Shown one piece after another: positions 9,049 to 17,332 of a stretch of DNA of 64,000 nt. Positions within the stretch are counted from its first letter, which is position 1; the number at the start of each line of letters is the position of its first letter. The position numbers and the translations under genes are program-made. The DNA comes from FEN-1279 sp964501535 (GTDB lineage: Bacteria > Bacteroidota > Ignavibacteria > Tepidaquicellales > Tepidaquicellaceae): the NCBI GenBank assembly GCA_964501535.1, contig CAZCSV010000003.1, forward strand, positions 248,001 to 312,000, written 5' to 3'. The notes below the pieces were generated by a model. It did not search any database and had not been told where the DNA came from. It saw only the letters and a list, made by a program, of their open reading frames with translations.

Positions 9049-9834
9049 ATGAAAGATTATTTCATTAAAAGTCTTTGCATCATAATTTTTTCTTCACTAT
9101 TATTTCCTCAGACTTCACATCCATGGCCATGGGGAATAGCCCAAAGGACTAAAAAGACTACTTCACTTGGATGCAGTGTTTGTCACACATTCGGGACAGT
9201 AAACACGGCATTTTTTTCGGGTCCCGACACTGTATATAAAGGGCAATCGGCACAATTTACATTCACGATAAACAAATCGAGCACAGGAAAAACCGGGCTC
9301 GATATTGCAGCTCAATTCGGATTGCTCGATACGGTCGGTGGCGGTACATATTTAAAATTACTGAACATGGAGCTTGTCCATAAGGAAGGAATTGTATTTA
9401 CGACATCCATTTCGATTAATTTTTTGTACATTGCCCCGAATTATACAGGTGAGGATACATTATATGCTACATTTAATGTTGGATATACCGGCAACTGGAG
9501 ATGGTCTCCCAACAAAATCATACATATAGTACAGCCGATAGGGATTACCTACAGTTCGGAGCCGGTATTTTATGAATTGTATCAGAATTATCCGAATCCA
9601 TTCAATCCGTACACAATTATCAGATATTCTTTGAAATACAATTCGTATGTCAATCTCGATATTTACAATATTGAGGGTAAATTAATGACCACACTTGTAA
9701 GTGAATATCAGAAGACGGGTAATTACTATGTTCCCTTTTCGATATCGGAATATCCTTTATCAAGCGGAGTATATTACTACAGGTTGACAACCGATAAATC
9801 TTCGGAAGTGAAAAGTATGATGCTGGTAAAATAG
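9049..9834 (+). CDS. Secreted T9SS cargo with a CxxCH heme-type motif
   Basis: The 261-residue product has a signal peptide (about 1-21). Close behind it is a single CSVCH motif (C42, C45, H46), the site for covalent c-type heme attachment. Residues about 50-165 look like an Ig-like or reelin/choice-of-anchor type beta-sandwich (VYKGQSAQFTFTINKSS). A T9SS type A C-terminal domain begins at LYQNYPNPFNPYT and ends SMMLVK. A secreted protein pairing a CxxCH motif with a beta-sandwich and T9SS tail is known from Bacteroidota annotations, but its role is unclear. Whether heme is attached cannot be told from sequence. It converges on the HD-domain gene with 20 bp between them. Confidence 0.85.
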   Translation: MKDYFIKSLCIIIFSSLLFPQTSHPWPWGIAQRTKKTTSLGCSVCHTFGTVNTAFFSGPDTVYKGQSAQFTFTINKSSTGKTGLDIAAQFGLLDTVGGGTYLKLLNMELVHKEGIVFTTSISINFLYIAPNYTGEDTLYATFNVGYTGNWRWSPNKIIHIVQPIGITYSSEPVFYELYQNYPNPFNPYTIIRYSLKYNSYVNLDIYNIEGKLMTTLVSEYQKTGNYYVPFSISEYPLSSGVYYYRLTTDKSSEVKSMMLVK

Positions 9835-9854
9835 GAATAAAGAGCACAATATTA

Positions 9855-11072
9855 TTAAGTGTAAAACACAGGCTCAAGCTTTCTGATTTTATGAAGTGCG
9901 GACATAACGAAATCCTGTGATGATTGAGGCTGCAGTAAATCATTCAATATCAGTGCCTCGGCAGACTGCAGGGTATCTTCAATTATTTCCTCAATTTTAT
10001 CATTAAGGGGTTTCCAATCCGAATGTATTCTATAGCCGATAATACCCAAAAGAATATTTTTATTCATATTCCTGATTTTGGCTTCCATTGACAATGCACT
10101 CCTTCCGTGTGCATTGTCAGAAAGGTCTACGGCTTTTATTTCGAAGAGTCTATAATCATTACAACTTTTGCAAGCCTCCGAAATCCCGTTTAGATAGAGG
10201 CTCTTATAGCATTCCCATTTCACCGATTCGATTAAATCCCCTTCAGGTTCGAAGAATGACAAAAGATTACACATTTTTTCTAAATATTCATTCAGGTTAC
10301 CGAGTTTTGACTTCGACATTTTTTCAAGCAGGCGGATAATATTATTAATACTAACAGATTTGTCATCGTTTTTAAGCTTTTCTATTATATAGTTTAAAAT
10401 AAAGTTATAGTGATTCGTTAAAATTATAACGGATTGCTGCAAGTCTTCCGGTATATAAGTATCCAAAAAGTAATCATAATAATCAATATGGATTTTACTG
10501 TTTTCACTCAGCTTCGAATAATCAAGTAAATCCTCCACTGCATCGTGCAGTACAGCTATGGTACTGTATTTATAGGTTCCTTCGTCGTTCATATCAAGCC
10601 GGTAAACAACGGCTCCTACACGGCTGAGATGAGCTGAAGCAATTATTTCACACTTACGTTTAAGTTTCAGTCTTTTATAAACTTCAATTATATTAAAAAC
10701 AAAATCCGTATAATTGCCATAAAAAACTTCAAGGTCTGATTTCGAGGGTAACTCATCCCGCAGCAAGGCGGACTGAATTTTCTGAAAATTAATATTTTTT
10801 TCGATTTCATTTCTCGAATTTGAAATTTCCAAGGGTGCTTTGTCATCGTGTTTTCTGGGAATCAGTATTTTCCTTTTTTCCCTGATAAAATAATTTTTTA
10901 TATTATCGAAAATGATATTCGCTTTTTTTTCCCCGTATAATTTCTTCAGTAAATTTATTTCCGGACAGACCTTAGAAATTAAAGATTCAAATACTTCATA
11001 AGCAGAGCTGTAATTCGGTTCTCTGCTTATTCTTTTAAGATCATTATTAATCCACATACAAAAATTATTCAA
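9855..11072 (-). CDS. RelA/SpoT-like HD-domain protein without a synthetase domain
   Basis: The product has 405 residues. The middle carries the spaced HD-superfamily metal ligands in the order seen in RelA/SpoT hydrolase domains: HLSRVGAVVYRL, then AVLHDAVED, and finally IKAVDLSDNAHG, which matches the family's IKLADRLHN position. No ppGpp synthetase, TGS or ACT domain is present, and residues 1-115 are not recognisable. The family hydrolyses (p)ppGpp. A small alarmone-hydrolase role is therefore plausible but inferred, since the motifs are divergent and another HD phosphohydrolase activity is possible. No signal peptide or membrane segment is present. It is monocistronic, flanked by secreted-protein genes. 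Confidence 0.72.
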   Translation of the reverse strand: MNNFCMWINNDLKRISREPNYSSAYEVFESLISKVCPEINLLKKLYGEKKANIIFDNIKNYFIREKRKILIPRKHDDKAPLEISNSRNEIEKNINFQKIQSALLRDELPSKSDLEVFYGNYTDFVFNIIEVYKRLKLKRKCEIIASAHLSRVGAVVYRLDMNDEGTYKYSTIAVLHDAVEDLLDYSKLSENSKIHIDYYDYFLDTYIPEDLQQSVIILTNHYNFILNYIIEKLKNDDKSVSINNIIRLLEKMSKSKLGNLNEYLEKMCNLLSFFEPEGDLIESVKWECYKSLYLNGISEACKSCNDYRLFEIKAVDLSDNAHGRSALSMEAKIRNMNKNILLGIIGYRIHSDWKPLNDKIEEIIEDTLQSAEALILNDLLQPQSSQDFVMSALHKIRKLEPVFYT

Positions 11073-11208
11073 TAATATCCGATAATAGATTAAATAATTT
11101 TAAAAAAACATTACAAATTGGGGTATTATTCCATTTTTTTTACGGAATATTATTATTATTTAAATTATCAATTTTTTAAGTTAATTTATTCAAATAAAAA
11201 CAATATCT

Positions 11209-13659
11209 ATGAAGAACTCAATTATATTATTATTTTTTATAGTTACTTCTCTCTCATTCTCTCAGGATTTATTTATTAGGGATAATCCTTATGACAATGC
11301 CGACAGTTACAATCTAAAGAAAAATGCTTTAAACAGGGAAAGATGGTTTTACGAGCAAAGGATGTATCCTAATAATTTTATTCCGGAAAATGCATACGAA
11401 AAAGCTTACAATCAGAAACTTTTATTAAGAGACAGAAACGGATATTACTTTGATAATACGGCATCATGGACGAATATAGGTCCGACGCCTGGATATTATT
11501 TTTCATACGGAAACATTTCATCAAGGATTACTTCGGTAAAATACGACCCGATTAATCCCGATATAATTTATATAGGAGCGGCATACGGAGGAATATGGAA
11601 ATCAACAAACGGAGGATTGAGATGGAAATCCAAAACCGATTATGAGATTTCTCTTTCTACGGGAGCGATTGCAATAGATGCCTCGAGTGAAACAAGGATA
11701 ATATATTACGGCACGGGTGAAGCAACTTACAGCGGTGTATCATACTATGGAAGGGGTTTACTGAAATCCACAGACGGCGGAGAGACCTGGTTAAATTACA
11801 GGAACGGTTTACCGACATCGACATATTTTTCAAGGCTCTTAATAAGACCAAATCACAACTCGGAGCTGCTTGCAGCGCTCGGGAACAGCGGAATATACAG
11901 GAGCACGGACGCGGGAATGAACTGGTATCAGGTGAGAAGCGGGAGATGTGACGATATACTTTTTTCAATAACAGGTGATACCGCTTATGCAATCGGGAGC
12001 GGGCAGAACATGAGGATATCAATCGACGGAGGAGCCACATTCCCTACCGAAATAGGGACAGGATTAGTTCTCGGTACGAGAAACCACATAGCAATGTGCA
12101 AATCAGCCACGAACATTTTTTATGCATCGGTTTACAATTCATCCGGAACTGTATCGGTTTTCAAGTCCACTGACAGGGGTAATAATTTTACACAGCTGGT
12201 TCCCGGATTTAATTTTTCAGGAGGACAGGCGTGGTACGATTTTTACATGCACGTGAGTCCATACAATCCGAATTATGCGTATGTCGGGACAATATCAATT
12301 TACAGGACAACCGACGGAGGGAGCAGTTTCCAGAACATATCCAGCGGCGGTGTTCACGTTGACCAGCACAACATGGATTTTCATCCAACGGATTCTAACA
12401 AACTTTTTTGCGTAAATGACGGTGGTGTCTGGAAATCGGATGATAAGGGAACAACCTGGACGAATCTGAATACAGACCTGACACTTACTCAGTTTTACAG
12501 AATGACTTCAGAGCCGACAAATCCATCTCATCTAATAGGAGGTACACAGGACAACGGGACGCAAAGGACGACAGGCAAATTATACTGGAAGGCGGCTTAT
12601 GGCGGTGATGGAGGAGAAGTATGTTTCAGCAGTCAAAATTCAAAATACATATTAGGGGAAACACAAAATAACGGAGTTTTCCGCTCTACCGATAAAGGAT
12701 TATCATGGTCAAGCGCAGCATCCGGATTATCAGGGACAGGTGCATGGATTGGTCCAATTGTATCACATCCAGATTCACTCGGAATATTTTACACTGCGCG
12801 TCAGCAGGTTTTCAAAACCACGGACAACGCGGCAAGCTGGACGGCAATATCAAGCGGTACAAGCGGTACCATCAGGGAAATGGCAATCTGCAAAACCAGA
12901 CCGAGTACAATTTATGTATCGGTAGGAAGCACGTTGTATCTTTCCAATGACTGCGGTTACAATTTCTCTTTAGTGTCAAACGGGATGCCAAACAGAACCA
13001 TAACGAGCGTATATGTTCACCCCGATTCCTCGAAAGTTGCGATCGTGACTTTTTCCGGATTCGGTGCGGGTAAGATTTATAAGACCACAAATTCAGGCGA
13101 GAACTGGATTAATATCAGCGGGGATTTACCCGATGCTCCAGTAAATGACGGTTTGATTTATTATCCGGGATATCCAACCAAAATATATTTTGTGGCAACT
13201 GATGTAGGAGTTTTCATGACAAATAACTACGGAGTAAACTGGGTAGAGCTTTCCGAAGGATTGCCGAATACGGTAGCAATGCATCTGGATTACAACCAGC
13301 TCTCAGGTAAAATTCGTCTTGGCACGCACGGAAGAGGAACGTGGGAAATTTTCGGGATAATAACGGGAATGTCGGTAAATAATGAGGTACCGAAAAATTA
13401 TGCATTACACCAAAACTATCCGAATCCTTTCAATCCGAACACGAAGATAAAATTCGACATAAAAGAAAAGCAATTCGTAACAATAAAGGTATATGATATA
13501 TTAGGCAAAGAAATTGCAACACTCGTAAATAAAAACCTGCAGGCAGGAACACATGATTTAACATTTTACGGTGAAAACTACTCTTCGGGTTTATATTTTT
13601 ACTCCCTATTCGCAGACGGGGTAAAAATAGATACAAAGAAAATGCTTTTAGTAAAATAA
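11209..13659 (+). CDS. Secreted VPS10/BNR-type propeller protein with T9SS sorting domain
   Basis: The 816-residue product has a signal peptide (about 1-19, SLSFSQ). The body is made of sortilin/BNR-like blades, each marked by an Asp-box-like motif: STNGGLRW, STDGGETW, STDAGMNW, STDRGNNF, TTDGGSSF, SDDKGTTW, STDKGLSW, TTNSGENW and TNNYGVNW. This suggests one or two beta-propellers. The last 85 residues are a T9SS type A domain (LHQNYPNPFNPNT to KKMLLVK). It is probably a surface or released adhesin-like or glycosidase-fold protein. No glycosidase catalytic residues could be assigned, so no enzymatic role is claimed. A terminator follows at 13684-13718. Confidence 0.9.
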   Translation: MKNSIILLFFIVTSLSFSQDLFIRDNPYDNADSYNLKKNALNRERWFYEQRMYPNNFIPENAYEKAYNQKLLLRDRNGYYFDNTASWTNIGPTPGYYFSYGNISSRITSVKYDPINPDIIYIGAAYGGIWKSTNGGLRWKSKTDYEISLSTGAIAIDASSETRIIYYGTGEATYSGVSYYGRGLLKSTDGGETWLNYRNGLPTSTYFSRLLIRPNHNSELLAALGNSGIYRSTDAGMNWYQVRSGRCDDILFSITGDTAYAIGSGQNMRISIDGGATFPTEIGTGLVLGTRNHIAMCKSATNIFYASVYNSSGTVSVFKSTDRGNNFTQLVPGFNFSGGQAWYDFYMHVSPYNPNYAYVGTISIYRTTDGGSSFQNISSGGVHVDQHNMDFHPTDSNKLFCVNDGGVWKSDDKGTTWTNLNTDLTLTQFYRMTSEPTNPSHLIGGTQDNGTQRTTGKLYWKAAYGGDGGEVCFSSQNSKYILGETQNNGVFRSTDKGLSWSSAASGLSGTGAWIGPIVSHPDSLGIFYTARQQVFKTTDNAASWTAISSGTSGTIREMAICKTRPSTIYVSVGSTLYLSNDCGYNFSLVSNGMPNRTITSVYVHPDSSKVAIVTFSGFGAGKIYKTTNSGENWINISGDLPDAPVNDGLIYYPGYPTKIYFVATDVGVFMTNNYGVNWVELSEGLPNTVAMHLDYNQLSGKIRLGTHGRGTWEIFGIITGMSVNNEVPKNYALHQNYPNPFNPNTKIKFDIKEKQFVTIKVYDILGKEIATLVNKNLQAGTHDLTFYGENYSSGLYFYSLFADGVKIDTKKMLLVK

Positions 13660-13683
13660 AAATTAAATCGATAAAGATTTTTT

Positions 13684-13718
13684 AAACGTTACCCGGTATC
13701 CTGAGTGTAACGTTTTTT
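13684..13718 (+). terminator. Intrinsic terminator
   Basis: The 9-bp stem AAACGTTAC (13684-13692) pairs with 13707-13715 and runs into a T tract. Flanking ATCGATAA and TTATCGAT can extend the structure. It serves the preceding propeller gene and lies at the convergent junction with the RmlD-like gene. Confidence 0.75.
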
Positions 13719-13719
13719 A

Positions 13720-14607
13720 TTATCGATATTTCATTTTTAAAATTTCGCGAACAGATTCCGCAAGGCTTTTCTGTTTTATTCCAAAAGACCGGAGTTTATC
13801 AGTATTAAGAGAAACATCGGGAACGGCAGGAAAGCCCTGAATATCCGACATTTTAATTTTTTCAATCAGGTTTTTATCGAATCCTGCAGTTTCGCAGAGC
13901 AATTCCCCAAGTTCAACACGGGAAACGCGTTCCATACCACCAAAATTCAGCAGTTCACCTTTAATTTCAGATTTCACGAATTCAGATATTATTTCGGATG
14001 CATTAATTAAGGAAATCGGTGTGCGGTACTGGTCAATGAACAGTCTGGACTTTCTACCCTCTTTAAGTGCTTTATACATTTCATGAAAATTATTTCTGCT
14101 GTGATTCAAGCCGAATCCTATCATCAATGATGTCCTTAAAATAATATAATTACCGAATGCTTTTTCGATTTCCCCCTCGGCATTAAGTTTTGTTTCCGCG
14201 TAAATGGAAACGGGATTTACGCAGTCGGTCTCTTTCAGCATCCCGCTGCCGGTTCCGTCATACACCAAATCCGTAGAAGTGAAAATCAATTTAGCATTAT
14301 GCTTATCGCATAGTTGTGATATTACTCTTGTTGCCGTTACATTTGTATTATATACATCGGTTTTATTCTCTTCAGTGCAGGTTTCCGGACGGGTGAATCC
14401 CGCAGTATGGATTGCTATGTCCGGATTAAATGAATCAAAAATATTATTCAGGTTTGCAAAATCGGTAATATCGGTTTTGGCTGATTTGAATTTATTGCAA
14501 TTCCCTACATTAGAGTTATACAACGTAAGTATTTCATAATCTTTCGATAAAATCATATTAAGATACTGTCCTAGCAGACCGCTGCCGCCTGTGATTAAGA
14601 TTTTCAT
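13720..14607 (-). CDS. dTDP-4-dehydrorhamnose reductase-like SDR protein
   Basis: The 295-residue product is of RmlD size. The NAD(P)-binding loop ITGGSGLLGQYL is at the N-terminus, the catalytic YAETK (YxxxK) follows VNPVSI, and TSTDLVYDGTG supplies the catalytic Ser/Thr region. The C-terminal half matches the RmlD substrate-binding fold (ILRTSLMIGFG, then RTPISLINASEI). RmlD catalyses the last step of dTDP-L-rhamnose synthesis. No other rml genes are near, so it may be a stand-alone RmlD-family reductase acting on another nucleotide sugar. Confidence 0.8.
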   Translation of the reverse strand: MKILITGGSGLLGQYLNMILSKDYEILTLYNSNVGNCNKFKSAKTDITDFANLNNIFDSFNPDIAIHTAGFTRPETCTEENKTDVYNTNVTATRVISQLCDKHNAKLIFTSTDLVYDGTGSGMLKETDCVNPVSIYAETKLNAEGEIEKAFGNYIILRTSLMIGFGLNHSRNNFHEMYKALKEGRKSRLFIDQYRTPISLINASEIISEFVKSEIKGELLNFGGMERVSRVELGELLCETAGFDKNLIEKIKMSDIQGFPAVPDVSLNTDKLRSFGIKQKSLAESVREILKMKYR

Positions 14608-14735
14608 AGCATAAAATTAAAATTCTTTTGGAGGAGAAGAAATGCAATTGCATTGTTTTCATATAAAATAATATTTCCTCAATTTTTCAGTTTATTTTTA
14701 AGCAATTTTTCATAACTTAAAGAAAAAAAAAGCCT

Positions 14736-16433
14736 ATGAAAAAGTTAACCGTATTAGCTTTTCTGATAGTTTTTCCTTTCTTTACAATTAATTCTCAATG
14801 GATAGTACAAAATGTAGCGACATCGAATGCCTTCTACTCGGTAGTCTTTAAAAATCCGACAACAGGCTGGATTGCAGGAAACAACGCGGCAGTTTATAAA
14901 ACAGTAAACGGCGGTTTAAACTGGACACTTCAGCCGACGGGATTAGTAAGCGGGCAGTTCAATTCCCTGGCATTTCCAAATGTCTCGACCGGCTGGGCTA
15001 TTGGTGCATATCAAACAACAGGAATGACGGGTTATATATACAGGACAACGAACGGCGGAAACAACTGGGTTCAGCAAATGATGGCAGCCGACCATATATT
15101 TTACGCATCGTATGCATTAGATACTTCAACCTGCTGGGTAGCCGGGACATATCAGGGAACAACAGCGGCAATCATGAAGACTGTAAATGGCGGCAACAAC
15201 TGGACAACGCAGGTTTACGGAACTTACACACCTATAAGGAGCATATTTTTCCTCAATCCGCAGACAGGATGGGCGGCAGGAAGCAACACAATGCTTAAAA
15301 CCACAAACTCAGGATTAAACTGGAATCCGAATACATTCAGCGGAAATGTACGTTCGATATATTTTCTGGACTTAATGAACGGATGGGCAGGTACGGCGGA
15401 CGGGCAGCTTTTAAAGACGACTAACGGAGGGATAAGCTGGTTCACGAATTACACAGGGATAAGCTACGCATCAATCTCAGCGATTCAGTTCCTCAATCCA
15501 TCTATGGGATTTTTCGCAAACGGGACAATGGTTTTCAAGACTACAAATTCCGGAAACAGCTGGACACCAATGGAAACAGGGGCAGTATTCTACATATTAG
15601 GAATGAACTGTCTGTCTATAAACAACATTTATGCGGTGAATATGAACGGTGATTTTGTATACACGAATAACGGAGGCGGAACTTATGCCACGAATACCGT
15701 TACATATTACAGAAACAATCTAAACAAACCGATTACAATGAACAACACAACTTACGATACGATAAACATCAGCATAAATGCACCTAAAAACCTGATTCTC
15801 GACGTAAACGCAATGATTGATACGGTGATAAACGGGATTGATAGCGGGCTTGTCTTTATCCTGTCACATCAGGGTACACACGATACGCTGATATACAGAG
15901 TTGGCGGCAGCGGTAACAATTTTATAAAGACTGTTCTGAACGATTCGGCAGCAATTTCGATTAACAACGGGACTCCACCGTTCACAGGAACATTCAGGCC
16001 CACGAGGCCCTTATCACAGTTCAATTTTTTATCGGTCAACGGGCTTTGGGTATTGAGGATAAAGGAAACCGCAACAGGATCGAGATTGACCGGAGTAATC
16101 AAGTCATGGGGTATAACAGTAAATTACAATCTCCCCATATCGGTCAAGAAAATATCGGAGTTAGTACCGGCAAATTTCGAATTGAGCCAGAATTATCCGA
16201 ATCCTTTTAATCCGACAACAACAATTAAATTTAAATTAAAGGATTCAAAATATACAACTTTAATCATATACGATTTGTTAGGAAGAGAAATTGCAACACT
16301 TATAAAAGAAAACCTGAAAGCAGGCGAATACGAAACTGATTTTGACGGTTCGTTTTTATCTTCGGGAATATATTTTTACAGATTGAACAGCGGGGATTTT
16401 TCGGAAACAAAAAAGATGGTTTTGATAAAATAA
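14736..16433 (+). CDS. Secreted Ycf48-like propeller with P-domain and T9SS sorting domain
   Basis: The product has 565 residues, with a signal peptide at about 1-20 (FFTINSQ). Residues 21-315 are Ycf48/BNR-like blades with repeated TVNGGLNW, TTNGGNNW, TTNSGLNW and TTNGGISW motifs and the recurring NPTTGWIAG or NPQTGWAAG turn. Residues about 320-464 look like a proprotein-convertase P-domain: a jelly-roll with ISHQGTHDT-like strands, then FRPTRPLSQFN, NGLWVLRIKE and IKSWGITVNY. A T9SS type A domain covers 478-565 (LSQNYPNPFNPTT to KKMVLIK). The P-domain usually accompanies a protease, but no protease domain is present. Start choice is supported by the signal peptide. Confidence 0.88.
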   Translation: MKKLTVLAFLIVFPFFTINSQWIVQNVATSNAFYSVVFKNPTTGWIAGNNAAVYKTVNGGLNWTLQPTGLVSGQFNSLAFPNVSTGWAIGAYQTTGMTGYIYRTTNGGNNWVQQMMAADHIFYASYALDTSTCWVAGTYQGTTAAIMKTVNGGNNWTTQVYGTYTPIRSIFFLNPQTGWAAGSNTMLKTTNSGLNWNPNTFSGNVRSIYFLDLMNGWAGTADGQLLKTTNGGISWFTNYTGISYASISAIQFLNPSMGFFANGTMVFKTTNSGNSWTPMETGAVFYILGMNCLSINNIYAVNMNGDFVYTNNGGGTYATNTVTYYRNNLNKPITMNNTTYDTINISINAPKNLILDVNAMIDTVINGIDSGLVFILSHQGTHDTLIYRVGGSGNNFIKTVLNDSAAISINNGTPPFTGTFRPTRPLSQFNFLSVNGLWVLRIKETATGSRLTGVIKSWGITVNYNLPISVKKISELVPANFELSQNYPNPFNPTTTIKFKLKDSKYTTLIIYDLLGREIATLIKENLKAGEYETDFDGSFLSSGIYFYRLNSGDFSETKKMVLIK

Positions 16434-16445
16434 TCATAAAAAATA

Positions 16446-17303
16446 ATGGAAGAACAAATTACAGAAGAAACAATACAGAAAAAGAAAACGGATAGAGTAA
16501 ATCTGACGTTCTGGATAGTTGCGGTTATTCTCACTGCAATATCAATTTTATATCAGAATACGACAGGTCCTACATATCCGCAAGAAGGGCATATCGTTTT
16601 CAGCGGTAAGCAAATAGATTACAAACTTGACAGGAGCGCATTGATTAACAAAGAATGTCCAGTAAAGATTTATACAAACGACAGTCTGATAAAAGGTTCA
16701 CTAATCTGGAAGAGATACAAAACTCAGGACAACGAATCGAGTAAACCGATGAGGTATGAAAACGGATATCTGATTGCCGAGCTCGACAAACAGGAGAAAA
16801 TGGCCGAGAAGCTTCAGTATTATATTCAGCTAAGCACGAACCAGCCAGGGACCCAGAACGTAGACCAGCTCGGATACATACCCGATAAAAACGGAGTAGT
16901 AATAAGGTTCAGAGGCGATGTACCGTTTATGATTGTCATTCTTCATGTTATTTTCATCTTTGCATTCGAGTTAATGTCTCTGAAGACCGGAATGGAATTT
17001 TTCAGAAAAGAGCCAAAATACAAAAAATATATATACTGGACATTAGGGCTTGCAATTGTTGGCGGGTTTATTTTTGGTCCGTTAGTACAATATTATGCAT
17101 TTAACGAATGGTGGACAGGTTTTCCGTTTGGAATAGACTTAACGGATAACAAAATGGTTGTTGCGTTCATTGCGTGGATAGCGGCATTTATAGCGTTATA
17201 TAAATCCAAAAAGCCCGGTTACTGGGTTTTGGGTGCTGCAATTATAACCATAGGAATCTTTTTAATACCCCACAGTGTTTTAAGTGGTAACGTACCTAAA
17301 TAA
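16446..17303 (+). CDS. Integral membrane protein of unknown function
   Basis: The 285-residue product has a cytoplasmic N-terminus rich in charged residues and a first membrane segment at about 24-40. A roughly 110-residue extracytoplasmic domain follows, with strand-like composition (KQIDYKLDRSALINKECPVKIY). Then come four hydrophobic segments between about 155 and 280. A conserved-looking FNEWWTGFPFGID loop lies between the second and third of these. I do not recognise the family. It starts 12 bp after the T9SS gene and 29 bp before the peptidase gene, so it is probably part of the same transcript. Confidence 0.75.
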   Translation: MEEQITEETIQKKKTDRVNLTFWIVAVILTAISILYQNTTGPTYPQEGHIVFSGKQIDYKLDRSALINKECPVKIYTNDSLIKGSLIWKRYKTQDNESSKPMRYENGYLIAELDKQEKMAEKLQYYIQLSTNQPGTQNVDQLGYIPDKNGVVIRFRGDVPFMIVILHVIFIFAFELMSLKTGMEFFRKEPKYKKYIYWTLGLAIVGGFIFGPLVQYYAFNEWWTGFPFGIDLTDNKMVVAFIAWIAAFIALYKSKKPGYWVLGAAIITIGIFLIPHSVLSGNVPK

Positions 17304-17332
17304 AAAATAATAAAAAGAACATAAAGATAAAA

